This document shows, piece after piece, positions 19,072-28,197 of a DNA stretch of 64,000 nucleotides (positions within the stretch are counted from its first letter, which is position 1; each line of letters begins with the position of its first letter). The translations under genes and the position numbers were made by a program. This stretch comes from Acinetobacter larvae (GTDB taxonomy: Bacteria; Pseudomonadota; Gammaproteobacteria; Pseudomonadales; Moraxellaceae). The DNA lies in assembly GCF_001704115.1 (NCBI RefSeq), contig NZ_CP016895.1, forward strand, positions 3,224,001-3,288,000. The letters run 5' to 3'. The notes beneath the pieces were generated by a model that saw nothing but the letters and a program-made list of their open reading frames with translations, was not told the origin of the DNA and did not search any database.

Positions 19072-19658
19072 AAAAATTAATACTTGGTAGTACCTTATTA
19101 TTTGGTATGCTGCAAATGCATGCCCATGCAGAATATATTCCACAACAACAATCTACTTCTGCATTAGCCGCACAATATTCCCACATGCCAACCGATGCAC
19201 TCTATAAGGCCGCAAAATCAGGTCAAGCCGCAGCGCAATTTTATTTGGCAACACGTTTACAATCTGGTCAAGGCATCAAACAAGATGTACAGCAAGCTTT
19301 TACTTGGTATAAAGCTGCAGCAGATCAAGGTATTTCTTCGGCACAACTCAATGTCGGACGTATGTATGCCGATGGTATTGGTATAGGCAAAAATGAAACC
19401 TTAGCACGCCAATACTTTGAAAAAGCAGCCAGTCATGGTGATAACCGCGCCAGTTTCAACCTTGCGGTTATGGAAGAACAAAAGAAAAACTATGTCGGTG
19501 CTTATCAGTGGTATGAACTGTCTACCCGTGATGGCATGCTCGACAACAAAGTCATCAATATGTCTGAGACCAAAAAAGTGGCTTTGGCCGCCAACCTCAC
19601 CCAAGAACAAATTCGTGCAGCACGTGAACGCGCTGACAAATGGATTCAAGCACAGTAA
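19068..19658 (+). CDS. Secreted Sel1-repeat protein
   Basis: The N-terminus MKKLILGSTLLFGMLQMHAHAE is a signal peptide with cleavage after AHA. Three to four Sel1-like repeats follow (ALYKAAKSGQAAAQFYLATRLQSGQG; AFTWYKAAADQGISSAQLNVGRMYADG; ARQYFEKAASHGDNRASFNLAVMEE). Sel1 repeats are protein-interaction helical hairpins. The ATGA overlap with metW places it in the metX-metW operon, but a periplasmic repeat protein has no obvious link to methionine. Confidence 0.88.
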   Translation: MKKLILGSTLLFGMLQMHAHAEYIPQQQSTSALAAQYSHMPTDALYKAAKSGQAAAQFYLATRLQSGQGIKQDVQQAFTWYKAAADQGISSAQLNVGRMYADGIGIGKNETLARQYFEKAASHGDNRASFNLAVMEEQKKNYVGAYQWYELSTRDGMLDNKVINMSETKKVALAANLTQEQIRAARERADKWIQAQ

Positions 19659-19676
19659 TTTAACTTGATCCTCTCT

Positions 19677-19698
19677 AGCACCTTCGGGTGCTTTTTTT
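19677..19698 (+). terminator. Rho-independent terminator of the metX-metW-Sel1 operon
   Basis: AGCACC / GGTGCT stem with a TTCG tetraloop and six further T, 19 nt past the stop codon. Confidence 0.92.
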
Positions 19699-19754
19699 AG
19701 GTCATTGCTTTAGACTAAAGCCGCGCAATATTTCGTAAACAAGAGATCCGTTCT

Positions 19755-20381
19755 ATGCAAGCAACGCATTGGCTACAACATGATAGCTTGGTATTGGCCA
19801 GTAATAACCAAGGAAAAATCGCCGAATTTGAAAATTTATTTGCCCAATTAAAATTGCCAATTCAAGTCATTCCGCAAGGTCGCCTCAATATCGCCGATGC
19901 CATTGAGGATGGCTTGAGTTTTGTAGAAAATGCCATTATCAAAGCACGTCATGCTGCTGCGCATGCTGCTAAGCCCGCGATTGCCGATGATTCCGGTTTG
20001 GTGGTGCCCATCTTAGGCGGTGCCCCTGGCATATATTCCGCGCGTTATGCCGGTGAACATGGCGATGATCAAGCCAATAACGCCTTATTATTAGAGCGTT
20101 TAAAGCCCTATCGCCAAGCCGATCAAGCCATTGATGCAATGTTTATTTGCGTGCTGGCTCTGGTTGAACATGCTGAAGACCCATTACCACAAATTTTCCA
20201 AGGGGTCTGGCACGGCGAAGTATTGACTGAAGCACGAGGTGAACATGGCTTTGGCTATGATCCCTTGTTTTGGATTCCAGCATTACAGTGCTCTAGTGCC
20301 GAACTGAACAAAGAACAAAAAAATAAAATCAGCCATCGTGGTCAAGCGATGCGCTTATTTGCAGCCAGTCTAACTGCTTAA
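19755..20381 (+). CDS. rdgB: RdgB/HAM1 non-canonical purine NTP pyrophosphatase
   Basis: House-cleaning enzyme that hydrolyses dITP, ITP and XTP. The signature LASNNQGKIAEFENLF (about residues 14-29) and ADDSGLVVPILGGAPGIYSARYAG (from about 76) bind nucleotide and metal, and the C-terminal HGFGYDPLFWIP and KISHRGQA are conserved. At 208 aa it is slightly longer than E. coli RdgB. Its stop codon lies inside the first unit of a 14-nt tandem repeat (20370-20453). Confidence 0.95.
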   Translation: MQATHWLQHDSLVLASNNQGKIAEFENLFAQLKLPIQVIPQGRLNIADAIEDGLSFVENAIIKARHAAAHAAKPAIADDSGLVVPILGGAPGIYSARYAGEHGDDQANNALLLERLKPYRQADQAIDAMFICVLALVEHAEDPLPQIFQGVWHGEVLTEARGEHGFGYDPLFWIPALQCSSAELNKEQKNKISHRGQAMRLFAASLTA

Positions 20382-20453
20382 AGTTAACTGCTTACAATTA
20401 AGTGTTTACAACCAACTGTTTACAATTAACTTTTTATAATTAATGGTTTAAGG
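20370..20453 (+). repeat. Degenerate 14-nt tandem repeat, six units
   Basis: Six 14-nt units follow one another exactly: CTAACTGCTTAAAG, TTAACTGCTTACAA, TTAAGTGTTTACAA, CCAACTGTTTACAA, TTAACTTTTTATAA and TTAATGGTTTAAGG. The first contains the last codons and stop of rdgB, so the array seems to have grown from the gene end. Confidence 0.85.
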
Positions 20454-20489
20454 TGCTAAGCGATGCTTGGGTTGAGGTCAATTGCTGAC

Positions 20490-21395
20490 CTAGACCCAGG
20501 CTTTGAGCCAACTGGCATCTTGAAAAATATAAAGTGCAAGTGCATAAAACGCACAGCCCACCATACTCACCATCGTGCCTGCGGCAATATATTTGGCAGA
20601 TACTCCGGTTCCCTGATAGTGTGTTTCTAATGCAACAATATTCGCAGCAGGTGGCAAGCAAAAAATCAGAAAAATAACTGCAATATGCTGTTGAATAAAC
20701 GCTACATTTAAAAAGCGATACGCCAAACTACAAATCACCACACCACACAACATTTTAAAGGCTAAAGTCTTAGCGGCACGCTGTAAGTCATGATACTGCA
20801 CCCGTGTTGGCGCCAACCACATCCCCAATACACACATTCCAGCAAAGCTCATCGCCGTTTTAGCAAGGCTATAGAGCAAATTGACCCATTGCAGATGAGC
20901 CCAATGCTGAAACTGTACAACATATAATAAGAGCGCGATGAGTAATGCCAATAGCGGTGGGGAACATAAAACTTTTTGCACGCTTTGTTTAAAATCGGGC
21001 TTTTGATGGCTTACCGCACTGACCGACCAAATATTGCCAAAAATAGACCCACCGATATAAAGCGCAATCATTGCAGCACTAACTTCTGCACCAAACATTG
21101 CTATCGCCAAGGGAAAGCCCAACCAACCAATATTGGTATAGCTAAAACACAGTGCTTGTAAACGATCACCACGTAACAGCCGAAAGCTGATATAAAGCAG
21201 CACAGCCGTGGCAATACTAAACAGCATTAGGCTCAGACTACCAGGCTGATAAAACACCACATTATAAATAATCACCACAGGGATCAAACAACGTGCCAGC
21301 ACTTTTGCCAAAACGCTACGCAACCACATGGCAGCAGGCATGTGTGCCAGCACTAAACCAATCAATAAAGATGCAATCGGAAATAAAAATGACAC
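20490..21395 (-). CDS. AEC-family transporter
   Basis: A membrane protein of 301 aa with about ten hydrophobic segments and the general layout of the auxin efflux carrier (AEC) family, including FSYTNIGWLGFPLAIAMFG in the first half and FLIFCLPPAANIVALETHYQG in the second. AEC members in bacteria export small organic acids or related compounds; the substrate here is unknown. It is convergent with rdgB across the 14-nt repeat. Confidence 0.85.
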   Translation of the reverse strand: MSFLFPIASLLIGLVLAHMPAAMWLRSVLAKVLARCLIPVVIIYNVVFYQPGSLSLMLFSIATAVLLYISFRLLRGDRLQALCFSYTNIGWLGFPLAIAMFGAEVSAAMIALYIGGSIFGNIWSVSAVSHQKPDFKQSVQKVLCSPPLLALLIALLLYVVQFQHWAHLQWVNLLYSLAKTAMSFAGMCVLGMWLAPTRVQYHDLQRAAKTLAFKMLCGVVICSLAYRFLNVAFIQQHIAVIFLIFCLPPAANIVALETHYQGTGVSAKYIAAGTMVSMVGCAFYALALYIFQDASWLKAWV

Positions 21396-21438
21396 GTTAT
21401 TTACTCAGACCATGCTAGAAGATTAAATTCAAATAAAA

Positions 21439-22356
21439 TCATACGCATTTATGACCGGCAACACATGCATTGAATACGATATTTTGTTGCTTAATCTGCC
21501 CCTGACACTCGCCCTGCTGTTGTTTTTCCAACCAAAAACCCTGCCTATGCCCCAACAAGAGTAAGTTAGAACAACGGGTACCATAAACCGGACTGCGTAT
21601 AAAAATTGCCGATAATAACTGCTCCATGTCGCGCGCAATCCCAGTATCAGGCAAGCATTGCAGCTCAGTCTGTCGTTGATCTTGCAAGATATCCCAGCTT
21701 GTACTGAGCACATCAACATCTGAACCAAGCGCGTGTACTAAGGACAACTGTTGTGTACTTAAAAGACTTCTGCTGCCTTGCCAAAGTGCTAATGGCTTTG
21801 CTTCGTATGCACGAGGGACTCGCAACCTGTATTGCTGTATTTTTTGTTGCAACAAAGGCAATAGCTCTTGGGTAAAGCGTTTACGCAACCGTGCAGTTTT
21901 ATCCCAGTACTCATACAATCCCGTATTGGACAACACATAGGCACCGGCTGCCAGCAAAGTGGGTGCATCACCACGATTATTCATATAAACCGCTTGTTCA
22001 CGCGTCCCGAGTAAAAGATTAAAACCGGCATAATCACACTGCCGTTGTTGCAATGCGCGCGCATAGTGTAAAGGTGAGTCCTCACCTTGCAAATAATCTG
22101 CAATAATCTGCCCACGCGATGTTAAATAAGACTGTTGCTCACGTCCATCACGATAATTGGTGAGTATCGCCCAGCGTCCTGTCTGGCTCACCCCCATCCA
22201 ACTGCCACCAGACTGCAAATCTTTCCCAGCAAAAATTGGAGAATCTGCCCATGCCATCAATGCCCTGCTTGGACGTTGATAAAACTCATCACGATTGGAA
22301 ATCAAAGCTAAAGGCATATCATCGAACAACTGCCAAGCCAATGCCAAAATACACAT
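21439..22356 (-). CDS. NRDE-family (TANGO2-like) protein
   Basis: The N-terminus MCILALAWQLFDDMPLALISNRDEFYQRP carries the Cys2 and NRDE motifs that define the family; Cys2 is the potential N-terminal nucleophile. FAGKDLQSGGSWMGVSQTGRWAILTNYRD and YAGFNLLLG are further conserved blocks. The eukaryotic relative TANGO2 is linked to Golgi and haem handling, and the bacterial role is unclear. Length is normal. It lies divergent from lgt with about 95 nt between them. Confidence 0.88.
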   Translation of the reverse strand: MCILALAWQLFDDMPLALISNRDEFYQRPSRALMAWADSPIFAGKDLQSGGSWMGVSQTGRWAILTNYRDGREQQSYLTSRGQIIADYLQGEDSPLHYARALQQRQCDYAGFNLLLGTREQAVYMNNRGDAPTLLAAGAYVLSNTGLYEYWDKTARLRKRFTQELLPLLQQKIQQYRLRVPRAYEAKPLALWQGSRSLLSTQQLSLVHALGSDVDVLSTSWDILQDQRQTELQCLPDTGIARDMEQLLSAIFIRSPVYGTRCSNLLLLGHRQGFWLEKQQQGECQGQIKQQNIVFNACVAGHKCV

Positions 22357-22450
22357 AATACGTCACTTGCTAATATTACACATTGAATGTACAACATTTT
22401 TAGTCACATTCAGCTAAAATCTATGCAAAATTTTGCTACGAGGAACAGCA

Positions 22451-23272
22451 ATGCTGACCTATCCCAATATAGATCCTGTTGCTTTGTCTTTGGGGCCCGT
22501 CAATGTGCATTGGTACGGCATCATGTATCTGCTCGCCTTTTTAGGGGCGTGGGGGCTTGCCAATTATCGTGCTAAACAACGCGGGAACTGGAATGCCGAA
22601 ATGGTGTCCGATCTGGTCTTCTACGGTGCCATGGGGGTGGTTATCGGTGGTCGACTCGGCTATGTTTTTTTCTATGAATTCAGTAAATTCCTCAGTGATC
22701 CACTCTGGCTATTCCAAGTCTGGACTGGAGGAATGAGCTTCCATGGCGGCTTCCTCGGTGTGATGTGTGCCATGCTATTTTGGTGTCATAAATACAAAAA
22801 AACTTGGTTCGAAACCTTGGACTTCATTGCGCCTTGTGTCCCTACTGGCTTGATGTTTGGTCGTTTTGGTAACTTTATTGGTGGTGAGCTGTATGGTCGT
22901 GCCGTCAGTGACCCCAATTTTGCACTGGGTATGATCTTCCCAACAGATCCATTACAACTGGTCCGTCATCCATCTCAACTGTATCAAGCATTCGGCGAAG
23001 GCTTATTATTATTCATTGTACTGTGGTGGTTCAGCAGCAAACCGCGCCCACGCATGGCCGTGTCTGCCGTGTTCTTAATTGGCTATGGTATCGCCCGTTT
23101 TGTGGTTGAATTCTTCCGTGAACCCGATGTTGACCAAGGCTTTATTTTATTCGGCTGGGTTACCAAAGGACAACTCCTGTCTTTCCCCATGATTCTTATC
23201 GGTATTTGGATGATTTACTATGCTTACCAAAAGAAAATTTTTGACTGGGGTCCACAGCAGCAAAAATCATAA
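22451..23272 (+). CDS. lgt: Prolipoprotein diacylglyceryl transferase
   Basis: Inner-membrane enzyme that moves a diacylglyceryl group from phosphatidylglycerol to the lipobox Cys, the first step in maturing all lipoproteins, including the several in this window. The signature GLMFGRFGNFIGGELYGR contains the key Arg and Gly residues, and SFHGGFLG contains the conserved HGG. Seven membrane segments are predicted. I use the ATG at 22451 with GAGGAA upstream, as in the family; an in-frame ATT/ATG-like extension six residues longer lacks support. Confidence 0.97.
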   Translation: MLTYPNIDPVALSLGPVNVHWYGIMYLLAFLGAWGLANYRAKQRGNWNAEMVSDLVFYGAMGVVIGGRLGYVFFYEFSKFLSDPLWLFQVWTGGMSFHGGFLGVMCAMLFWCHKYKKTWFETLDFIAPCVPTGLMFGRFGNFIGGELYGRAVSDPNFALGMIFPTDPLQLVRHPSQLYQAFGEGLLLFIVLWWFSSKPRPRMAVSAVFLIGYGIARFVVEFFREPDVDQGFILFGWVTKGQLLSFPMILIGIWMIYYAYQKKIFDWGPQQQKS

Positions 23273-23319
23273 ATACAGCATTGTATTGTGGCGAATTGCC
23301 TGAGTATTGAAGACAATAC

Positions 23320-23354
23320 ATGCCGAGCAACACCACATTGCTCGGCATAATTTT
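23320..23354 (+). terminator. Rho-independent terminator of lgt
   Basis: Perfect 11-bp stem (ATGCCGAGCAA / TTGCTCGGCAT) with a 7-nt loop and AATTTT tail, about 50 nt past lgt. Confidence 0.85.
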
Positions 23355-23442
23355 GCAAAGTTTTTTTAAATTGATGTGGATTAGACTTTTTTAAATTTGT
23401 GTTAAAGTAAAGTCCATTTTACAGGCTGTTCTACTGCTTATC

Positions 23443-23811
23443 ATGCTTGATCTCTGGTTCGATAAAACAATTGCGACACTGCATAAATTCATCGTATTTA
23501 TTGCCTTAATTGCTGTCATTGCTGTGCTGTATTTACGCCAACCCTTAGCACTCGACAGTATTGGGCTATTTATGGCAACGGCTCTGCTCTATGTGATCTG
23601 TCGCTATGCCAAACAACAATTCATTCAACGCCACAGCCCCATGTTATTGCAACGCTTATGTACCTGGGTTCCGATCGCCTTACTGTTAAGTTTGATCTTT
23701 ATCAAAGCACAAGCAGCACTATTAATCCTTGGTGTACAAGGCATTGCGATCTTTGTTGCCAGCATTGCTCCTCTGTCTGTGCTTTACAACCGTCTATTAG
23801 CCAGCCACTAG
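23443..23811 (+). CDS. Small hydrophobic membrane protein, 122 aa
   Basis: Unrecognised family. Three to four hydrophobic segments are visible (FIVFIALIAVIAVLYL near residue 16-31; SIGLFMATALLYVIC about 39-53; WVPIALLLSLIFI about 74-86; ILGVQGIAIFVASIAPLSVL about 94-113). No charged motif suggests catalysis. It begins with a clear ATG and has its own upstream AT-rich promoter-like region. The function is unknown. Confidence 0.75.
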   Translation: MLDLWFDKTIATLHKFIVFIALIAVIAVLYLRQPLALDSIGLFMATALLYVICRYAKQQFIQRHSPMLLQRLCTWVPIALLLSLIFIKAQAALLILGVQGIAIFVASIAPLSVLYNRLLASH

Positions 23812-23890
23812 CTGGTTTCTAAATCGTATTGGGTCTATTTGATGTAACATAGATCTGTCATCAATCCACATCAACAGCTTGAATGACTGA

Positions 23891-23920
23891 TTTAAAGATT
23901 CTGTTTTTAAAGATTCTGTT
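23891..23920 (+). repeat. Perfect 15-nt tandem duplication
   Basis: Two adjacent copies of TTTAAAGATTCTGTT immediately upstream of the esterase gene start. Confidence 0.9.
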
Positions 23921-23943
23921 CTTTGGGTATTTTGGAGTTTTTT

Positions 23944-24930
23944 GTGATCGCACGCCTCGTCCTCTGTTCTGTGCTACTGAGCGCATTCACCACAGCAATT
24001 AGCCACGCCCAAACGACTAGCTCTCCTGCAAAACCTATGCATAGCGGTCCACAAATCCCACAACAATTACCCAGCACCAGTCAATTTCAACTGCATTCCC
24101 AATACACACAACAAGACTACCTTATTCAAGTGGCTCAACCGAGCACGCCGGCACCGGCGCAAGGCTATGCTGTACTGTATGTACTGGATGGTAATGCAAC
24201 TTTTGATGCGGCACGTGCAATGGGCGCGTCTTTTGCACAAGGCTCGGCACGGATGGGACTTGTACCGACCGTTATTGTCAGTATTGGTTATCCCAATACG
24301 GCACTTTTCAATGTAGCAGCGCGCGCCAAAGACTATACCCCGCAACCCAAACATCCCATCGAACGTAATCCGGAACGTGAATATGGCGGCGCACAACAAT
24401 TTGCACAATTTATTGAACAAGAATTAAAACCTAAAATTCAAAGTGATTTTCATATCAACCCACAACAACAAAGTCTTTATGGACATTCTTTTGGTGGGCT
24501 CTTTGTCTTGGAGCAGTTTTTTCAAGAGCAACAACACTTTCAACGCTATATTGCTGCGAGTCCATCACTCTGGTTCGATCAATACGCCTTAACATACAGC
24601 CAACAGCAGTGGCTACAAAAATCGACCAAAGCACATCAAACACCAGCCATGCTCATGATCACCTATGGCAGCAGTGAGTTAAGAACTGATCAAGATCTTG
24701 CACAGAAACAACAGAATGAAAAACAGTTTATAGAGACATTCCAGCAGCTCCCCACACAAGGTTTGCAATTTTGGTCTTTTGTCCATCCACAAGAACAGCA
24801 TGTCAGTAATCTTTATGCGAGCTTGCCCAAAGCACTGTATCTTGCAGCATGTCAGGATGTGAACAGTTGTCAAAATATCTTAGGCAAGCCACACGCTGTG
24901 GCGACGCCTACGCTGTCTACCGGTCAGTAA
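23944..24930 (+). CDS. Secreted alpha/beta-hydrolase, esterase D / IroE-BesA-like
   Basis: Related to enterochelin-esterase-type hydrolases. The GTG at 23944 with GGAG 7 nt upstream gives a signal peptide (ARLVLCSVLLSAFTTAISHAQ). The central block YAVLYVLDGNATFDAARAM is typical, the nucleophile motif is GHSFGGLFVLEQFF, and a His near the C-terminus (QEQHVSNLYASLP) likely completes the triad. Family members hydrolyse siderophore esters such as ferri-enterobactin, but no siderophore genes are near, so the substrate is open. Confidence 0.85.
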   Translation: MIARLVLCSVLLSAFTTAISHAQTTSSPAKPMHSGPQIPQQLPSTSQFQLHSQYTQQDYLIQVAQPSTPAPAQGYAVLYVLDGNATFDAARAMGASFAQGSARMGLVPTVIVSIGYPNTALFNVAARAKDYTPQPKHPIERNPEREYGGAQQFAQFIEQELKPKIQSDFHINPQQQSLYGHSFGGLFVLEQFFQEQQHFQRYIAASPSLWFDQYALTYSQQQWLQKSTKAHQTPAMLMITYGSSELRTDQDLAQKQQNEKQFIETFQQLPTQGLQFWSFVHPQEQHVSNLYASLPKALYLAACQDVNSCQNILGKPHAVATPTLSTGQ

Positions 24931-25257
24931 AATGCTGCATTGTTGGTATTCACCACGCTGTTCACGCCCTGTACAAATGATATGCGGCATCGCGATCTTG
25001 GCGGTATTTTAGCTGTAGTGCGATTGTACATGCCGCCTCACTGTGCTCTTTTAGCGATACAACTGCTATGCCTCTACCTATTATTGGGCTTTTTGTTATT
25101 CTCTATTTATAGCCAACGCAGCCGAAGCGTGCAAAAATGAGATTAAACGATATTCTTGGCTTCATTCTCTGAGCTATAGCCTGTAAAAATCGATTGCGTC
25201 ATACCAATTTAGCGCTATGCTGAGCATTAAGATTATTTTTCTTTGAGAGCCTAGGAC
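24931..25257. other. Intergenic region with a doubtful small ORF
   Basis: No firm gene. A plus-strand frame ending at 25140 could give a 52-aa single-membrane-segment protein from the ATG at 24982 (core LLAIQLLCLYLLLGFLLFSI followed by basic residues). It lacks a ribosome binding site, so I leave it uncalled. The ddl promoter should lie at the distal end. Confidence 0.5.
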
Positions 25258-26316
25258 GTGAGCAAACTCAATATTGGTATTATCTTCGGTGGCAAATCCT
25301 CAGAACATGAAGTATCCCTCCAATCTGCTAAAAATATTATTCAAGCAATTGATCGGGATCGTTTTGATCTCAGCTTAATCAGTATCGACAAACAAGGCAT
25401 TTGGTATCTTAGTGATCCGGCACATTATCTTGAACATGAGAATGACCCCAAACTGATTCAACTTTCAACAGATAAAAAAGTCTTAACACTACACCCTGGT
25501 CGCCGTGATTTTTTGAGTCTAGATGGACAAGCACTTCCGATCATCGATGTCATCTTTCCAATTGTTCATGGACGTAATGGTGAAGATGGTAGCCTACAAG
25601 GTCTATTAGAACTGTTAAACATTCCTTATGTTGGAAGTAGTGTATTGGGCTCTAGCCTCTGTATGGACAAAGACATCACCAAACGACTCTTACAACATGC
25701 TGGTATTGCTGTCGCACCCTATCTCTTAGCCTCAGCCCAAGATGATGTCGATACGCTATTTGCGCAAGCCCAGCAACAACTAGGACTCCCAGTCTTTATC
25801 AAACCGGCCAATGAAGGTTCCTCGGTGGGTGTGGGTAAAGCCAATACTGCTGAAGAGTTTAGCCAAGCGCTCAAGGAAGCTTTGACATACGATGAGAAAG
25901 TCCTGATTGAAACAGCGATTATTGGACGTGAAATCGAATGTGCTGTATTGGGTAATATCACAGCTGAAGCAAGTGTTTGCGGTGAAGTCATTACCCAAGA
26001 CCAGTTTTATAGCTACGATGCCAAATATATCAACAACCATTCTAAAACCTGCATTCCCGCAGAAATATCGGCAACAGCACAAGCTGAAATTCAAGACATT
26101 GCCCGCCGTGCCTTTAAAGCCTTGGCATGTTTTGGTTTAGCACGGGTTGATGTTTTTCTAACCGAAGATCAAAAAGTTCTAGTTAATGAAATTAATACCT
26201 TACCAGGATTTACCAATATCAGCATGTACCCACAACTGTGGCAAGCCAGCGGCTTAAGCTATCAAGCGCTGATTAGCCGTCTTATTGAATTAGCTTTGCA
26301 GCGTCATCAGGCTTAA
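25258..26316 (+). CDS. ddlA: D-alanine--D-alanine ligase, DdlA-like
   Basis: ATP-grasp ligase that makes the D-Ala-D-Ala dipeptide for peptidoglycan. Family blocks in order are FGGKSSEHEVSLQSAKNI at the N-terminus, FPIVHGRNGEDGSLQGLLELL, FIKPANEGSSVGVGK and EINTLPGFTNISMYPQLW. At 352 aa and with the long VFPIVHG-preceding insert, it resembles the longer DdlA form. In Acinetobacter a DdlB is usually encoded with murC and ftsQ, outside this window, so this is probably a second ligase. The GTG start has AGGA nearby. Confidence 0.9.
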   Translation: MSKLNIGIIFGGKSSEHEVSLQSAKNIIQAIDRDRFDLSLISIDKQGIWYLSDPAHYLEHENDPKLIQLSTDKKVLTLHPGRRDFLSLDGQALPIIDVIFPIVHGRNGEDGSLQGLLELLNIPYVGSSVLGSSLCMDKDITKRLLQHAGIAVAPYLLASAQDDVDTLFAQAQQQLGLPVFIKPANEGSSVGVGKANTAEEFSQALKEALTYDEKVLIETAIIGREIECAVLGNITAEASVCGEVITQDQFYSYDAKYINNHSKTCIPAEISATAQAEIQDIARRAFKALACFGLARVDVFLTEDQKVLVNEINTLPGFTNISMYPQLWQASGLSYQALISRLIELALQRHQA

Positions 26317-26547
26317 AGGTATGCTACGCCCCCAAAAGTATTCGCAATCACTTGCTTATAACCGAAAGACCGATGGCAACACGGCGATGCCAGCGGTCTT
26401 GGCTGAATATTATTTTAGTCGATGCTTTTTTTAATTCTTGCGCGCAATAGTTTAGTATAAACTGCTCTCTTCAACAGTTATATGCGTACGCGCACTTGCG
26501 GCGTTACTTTTTGTCGCACAAAAACACAGCGGAGTTTGGAATTTACT

Positions 26548-27390
26548 ATGCAAACGTATCTTGACCTTTTACAACATATTCTCGACCACGGTGGTGACAA
26601 AGGAGACCGAACTGGAACGGGAACACGTTCGGTATTTGGACATCAAATGCGTTTTGACTTAGCGCAAGGTTTTCCACTCCTTACCACCAAAAAAGTACAT
26701 TTTCGTTCGATTGTGATTGAATTACTGTGGTTCTTAAAAGGCGATACCAACGTCAAATACCTGCAAGATCACAAGGTGAGTATCTGGGATGAATGGTCAA
26801 CAGCTGAGCAAACTGCGCGTTTTGGTCGTCCTGCGGGTGAACTGGGTCCAGTATATGGGCATCAATGGCGTAATTTTGCTGCGAGCAAAGATGAATCGGG
26901 GACATACCGTCAAGATGGCTTTGACCAAATTACTTGGTTAGTCAATGAAATCAAAAACAATCCTAACTCTCGTCGTTTGATCGTTTCTGGCTGGAATCCA
27001 CAAGAAGCAGGTCAAGTCGCTTTACCGCCTTGCCATACCTTGTTCCAATTTTTTGTACAAGACCAAAAACTCTCTTGCCAGCTCTATCAACGCAGCGCTG
27101 ATGTCTTTTTAGGCGTGCCATTTAACATTGCCAGTTATGCATTATTGACCCATATGATTGCTCAAGTCTGCGGCTTGGCAGTCGGCGATTTTGTCTGGAC
27201 TGGGGGGGATACACACTTGTATGCCAACCATTTTGAACAAGCCAAATTACAACTGAGTCGTACACCGATGCCACTCTGTCAGCTCAAGCTCAATCCTGCC
27301 ATCGATAATATTTTTGATTTTAAATTTGAAGATATTGAAATCATCAACTATCAATCCCACCCAGCAATTAAAGCAGCGGTGGCGGTATGA
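26548..27390 (+). CDS. thyA: Thymidylate synthase
   Basis: Converts dUMP to dTMP with methylene-tetrahydrofolate. The catalytic Cys is in [12 protein letters not shown]; the dUMP-binding Arg residues are in [13 protein letters not shown] and [14 protein letters not shown]; the folate site includes [11 protein letters not shown] use the ATG at 26548, giving [15 protein letters not shown] (280 aa), the family start; earlier in-frame starts add an unlikely basic stretch. It overlaps folA by 4 nt, which couples dTMP synthesis to the recycling of dihydrofolate. Confidence 0.97.
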   Translation: MQTYLDLLQHILDHGGDKGDRTGTGTRSVFGHQMRFDLAQGFPLLTTKKVHFRSIVIELLWFLKGDTNVKYLQDHKVSIWDEWSTAEQTARFGRPAGELGPVYGHQWRNFAASKDESGTYRQDGFDQITWLVNEIKNNPNSRRLIVSGWNPQEAGQVALPPCHTLFQFFVQDQKLSCQLYQRSADVFLGVPFNIASYALLTHMIAQVCGLAVGDFVWTGGDTHLYANHFEQAKLQLSRTPMPLCQLKLNPAIDNIFDFKFEDIEIINYQSHPAIKAAVAV

Positions 27391-27905
27391 GTTTTCAGTC
27401 CATAGAAGTGGTTCACGTTGTCGCGATGGACCGTCAAGGTTGTATTGGCAAAGACAATCAATTGCCATGGCATATTTCTGCCGACTTACAACACTTTAAA
27501 GCCATTACGCAAGGTGGTGTGGTGGTGATGGGACGTAAAACCTTAGAATCGATGGGACGCACCCTGCCCAATCGCGTCAACTGGGTGATTACGCGTGATC
27601 CGAACTGGCAATTCAATGGCGCCAAAGTTGCACATAGTATTGAACAAGCTTTGCAACAGGCACTTGCAGATGTGCAAGCCTCAAGTAAAAACAGCAGTAT
27701 TTTTATCATTGGTGGTGGTGAAATCTTTCAGCAAACTATGCCCTTGGCTGATCGTTTAGAGCTCACCCACATTGACTTAGATGTACAGGGCGATGCCTAT
27801 TATCCAGAAATACCCGCAGCATTTAGTAAAACCCACAGTGAATCACAACAAGATCCAAAATCTGGTATTTGCTTCGAATTTGCCTGCTATCAACGTCAGC
27901 GCTAA
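27387..27905 (+). CDS. folA: Dihydrofolate reductase
   Basis: Reduces dihydrofolate, the product of ThyA, with NADPH and is the trimethoprim target. Visible sites are [21 protein letters not shown] (Met20-type loop and the region with the substrate-binding acid), [13 protein letters not shown] for NADPH, and [11 protein letters not shown]. Length (172 aa) is slightly more than E. coli FolA. Translationally coupled to thyA through an ATGA overlap. A strong terminator follows at 27978. Confidence 0.96.
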   Translation: MSFQSIEVVHVVAMDRQGCIGKDNQLPWHISADLQHFKAITQGGVVVMGRKTLESMGRTLPNRVNWVITRDPNWQFNGAKVAHSIEQALQQALADVQASSKNSSIFIIGGGEIFQQTMPLADRLELTHIDLDVQGDAYYPEIPAAFSKTHSESQQDPKSGICFEFACYQRQR

Positions 27906-27977
27906 TACCATCAATCGGGTCATCTTACGTGATTTCAGCGCATTAGAATGTGCCTAGCAGCATGCGAAATCTGCCTA

Positions 27978-28013
27978 AACAATGCCAATTCACCACGAAT
28001 TGGCATTGTTTTT
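27978..28013 (+). terminator. Rho-independent terminator of thyA-folA
   Basis: Perfect 14-bp stem (AACAATGCCAATTC / GAATTGGCATTGTT), 5-nt loop, short T-run. Confidence 0.92.
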
Positions 28014-28197
28014 ACTGTATAGCTCACCTATTCTGTTTAAACGCGTAGCTCAATCTCTTTACACAACCGCAAGGGCTTACAATCTAGTTTTACAATATCT
28101 AGTTTTATGCGCGCTATTTTTTAATAATTGATCTATTGAATAAAGATTTAAACACTTAAGTACAACACCATAACGAGATCATTGCTGGGAGTGACCG

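Noticed and set aside
24982-25140. Possible 52-aa single-membrane-segment protein
   Set aside because: No ribosome binding site, no recognisable family, and the longer version uses a TTG start; I leave it as intergenic.
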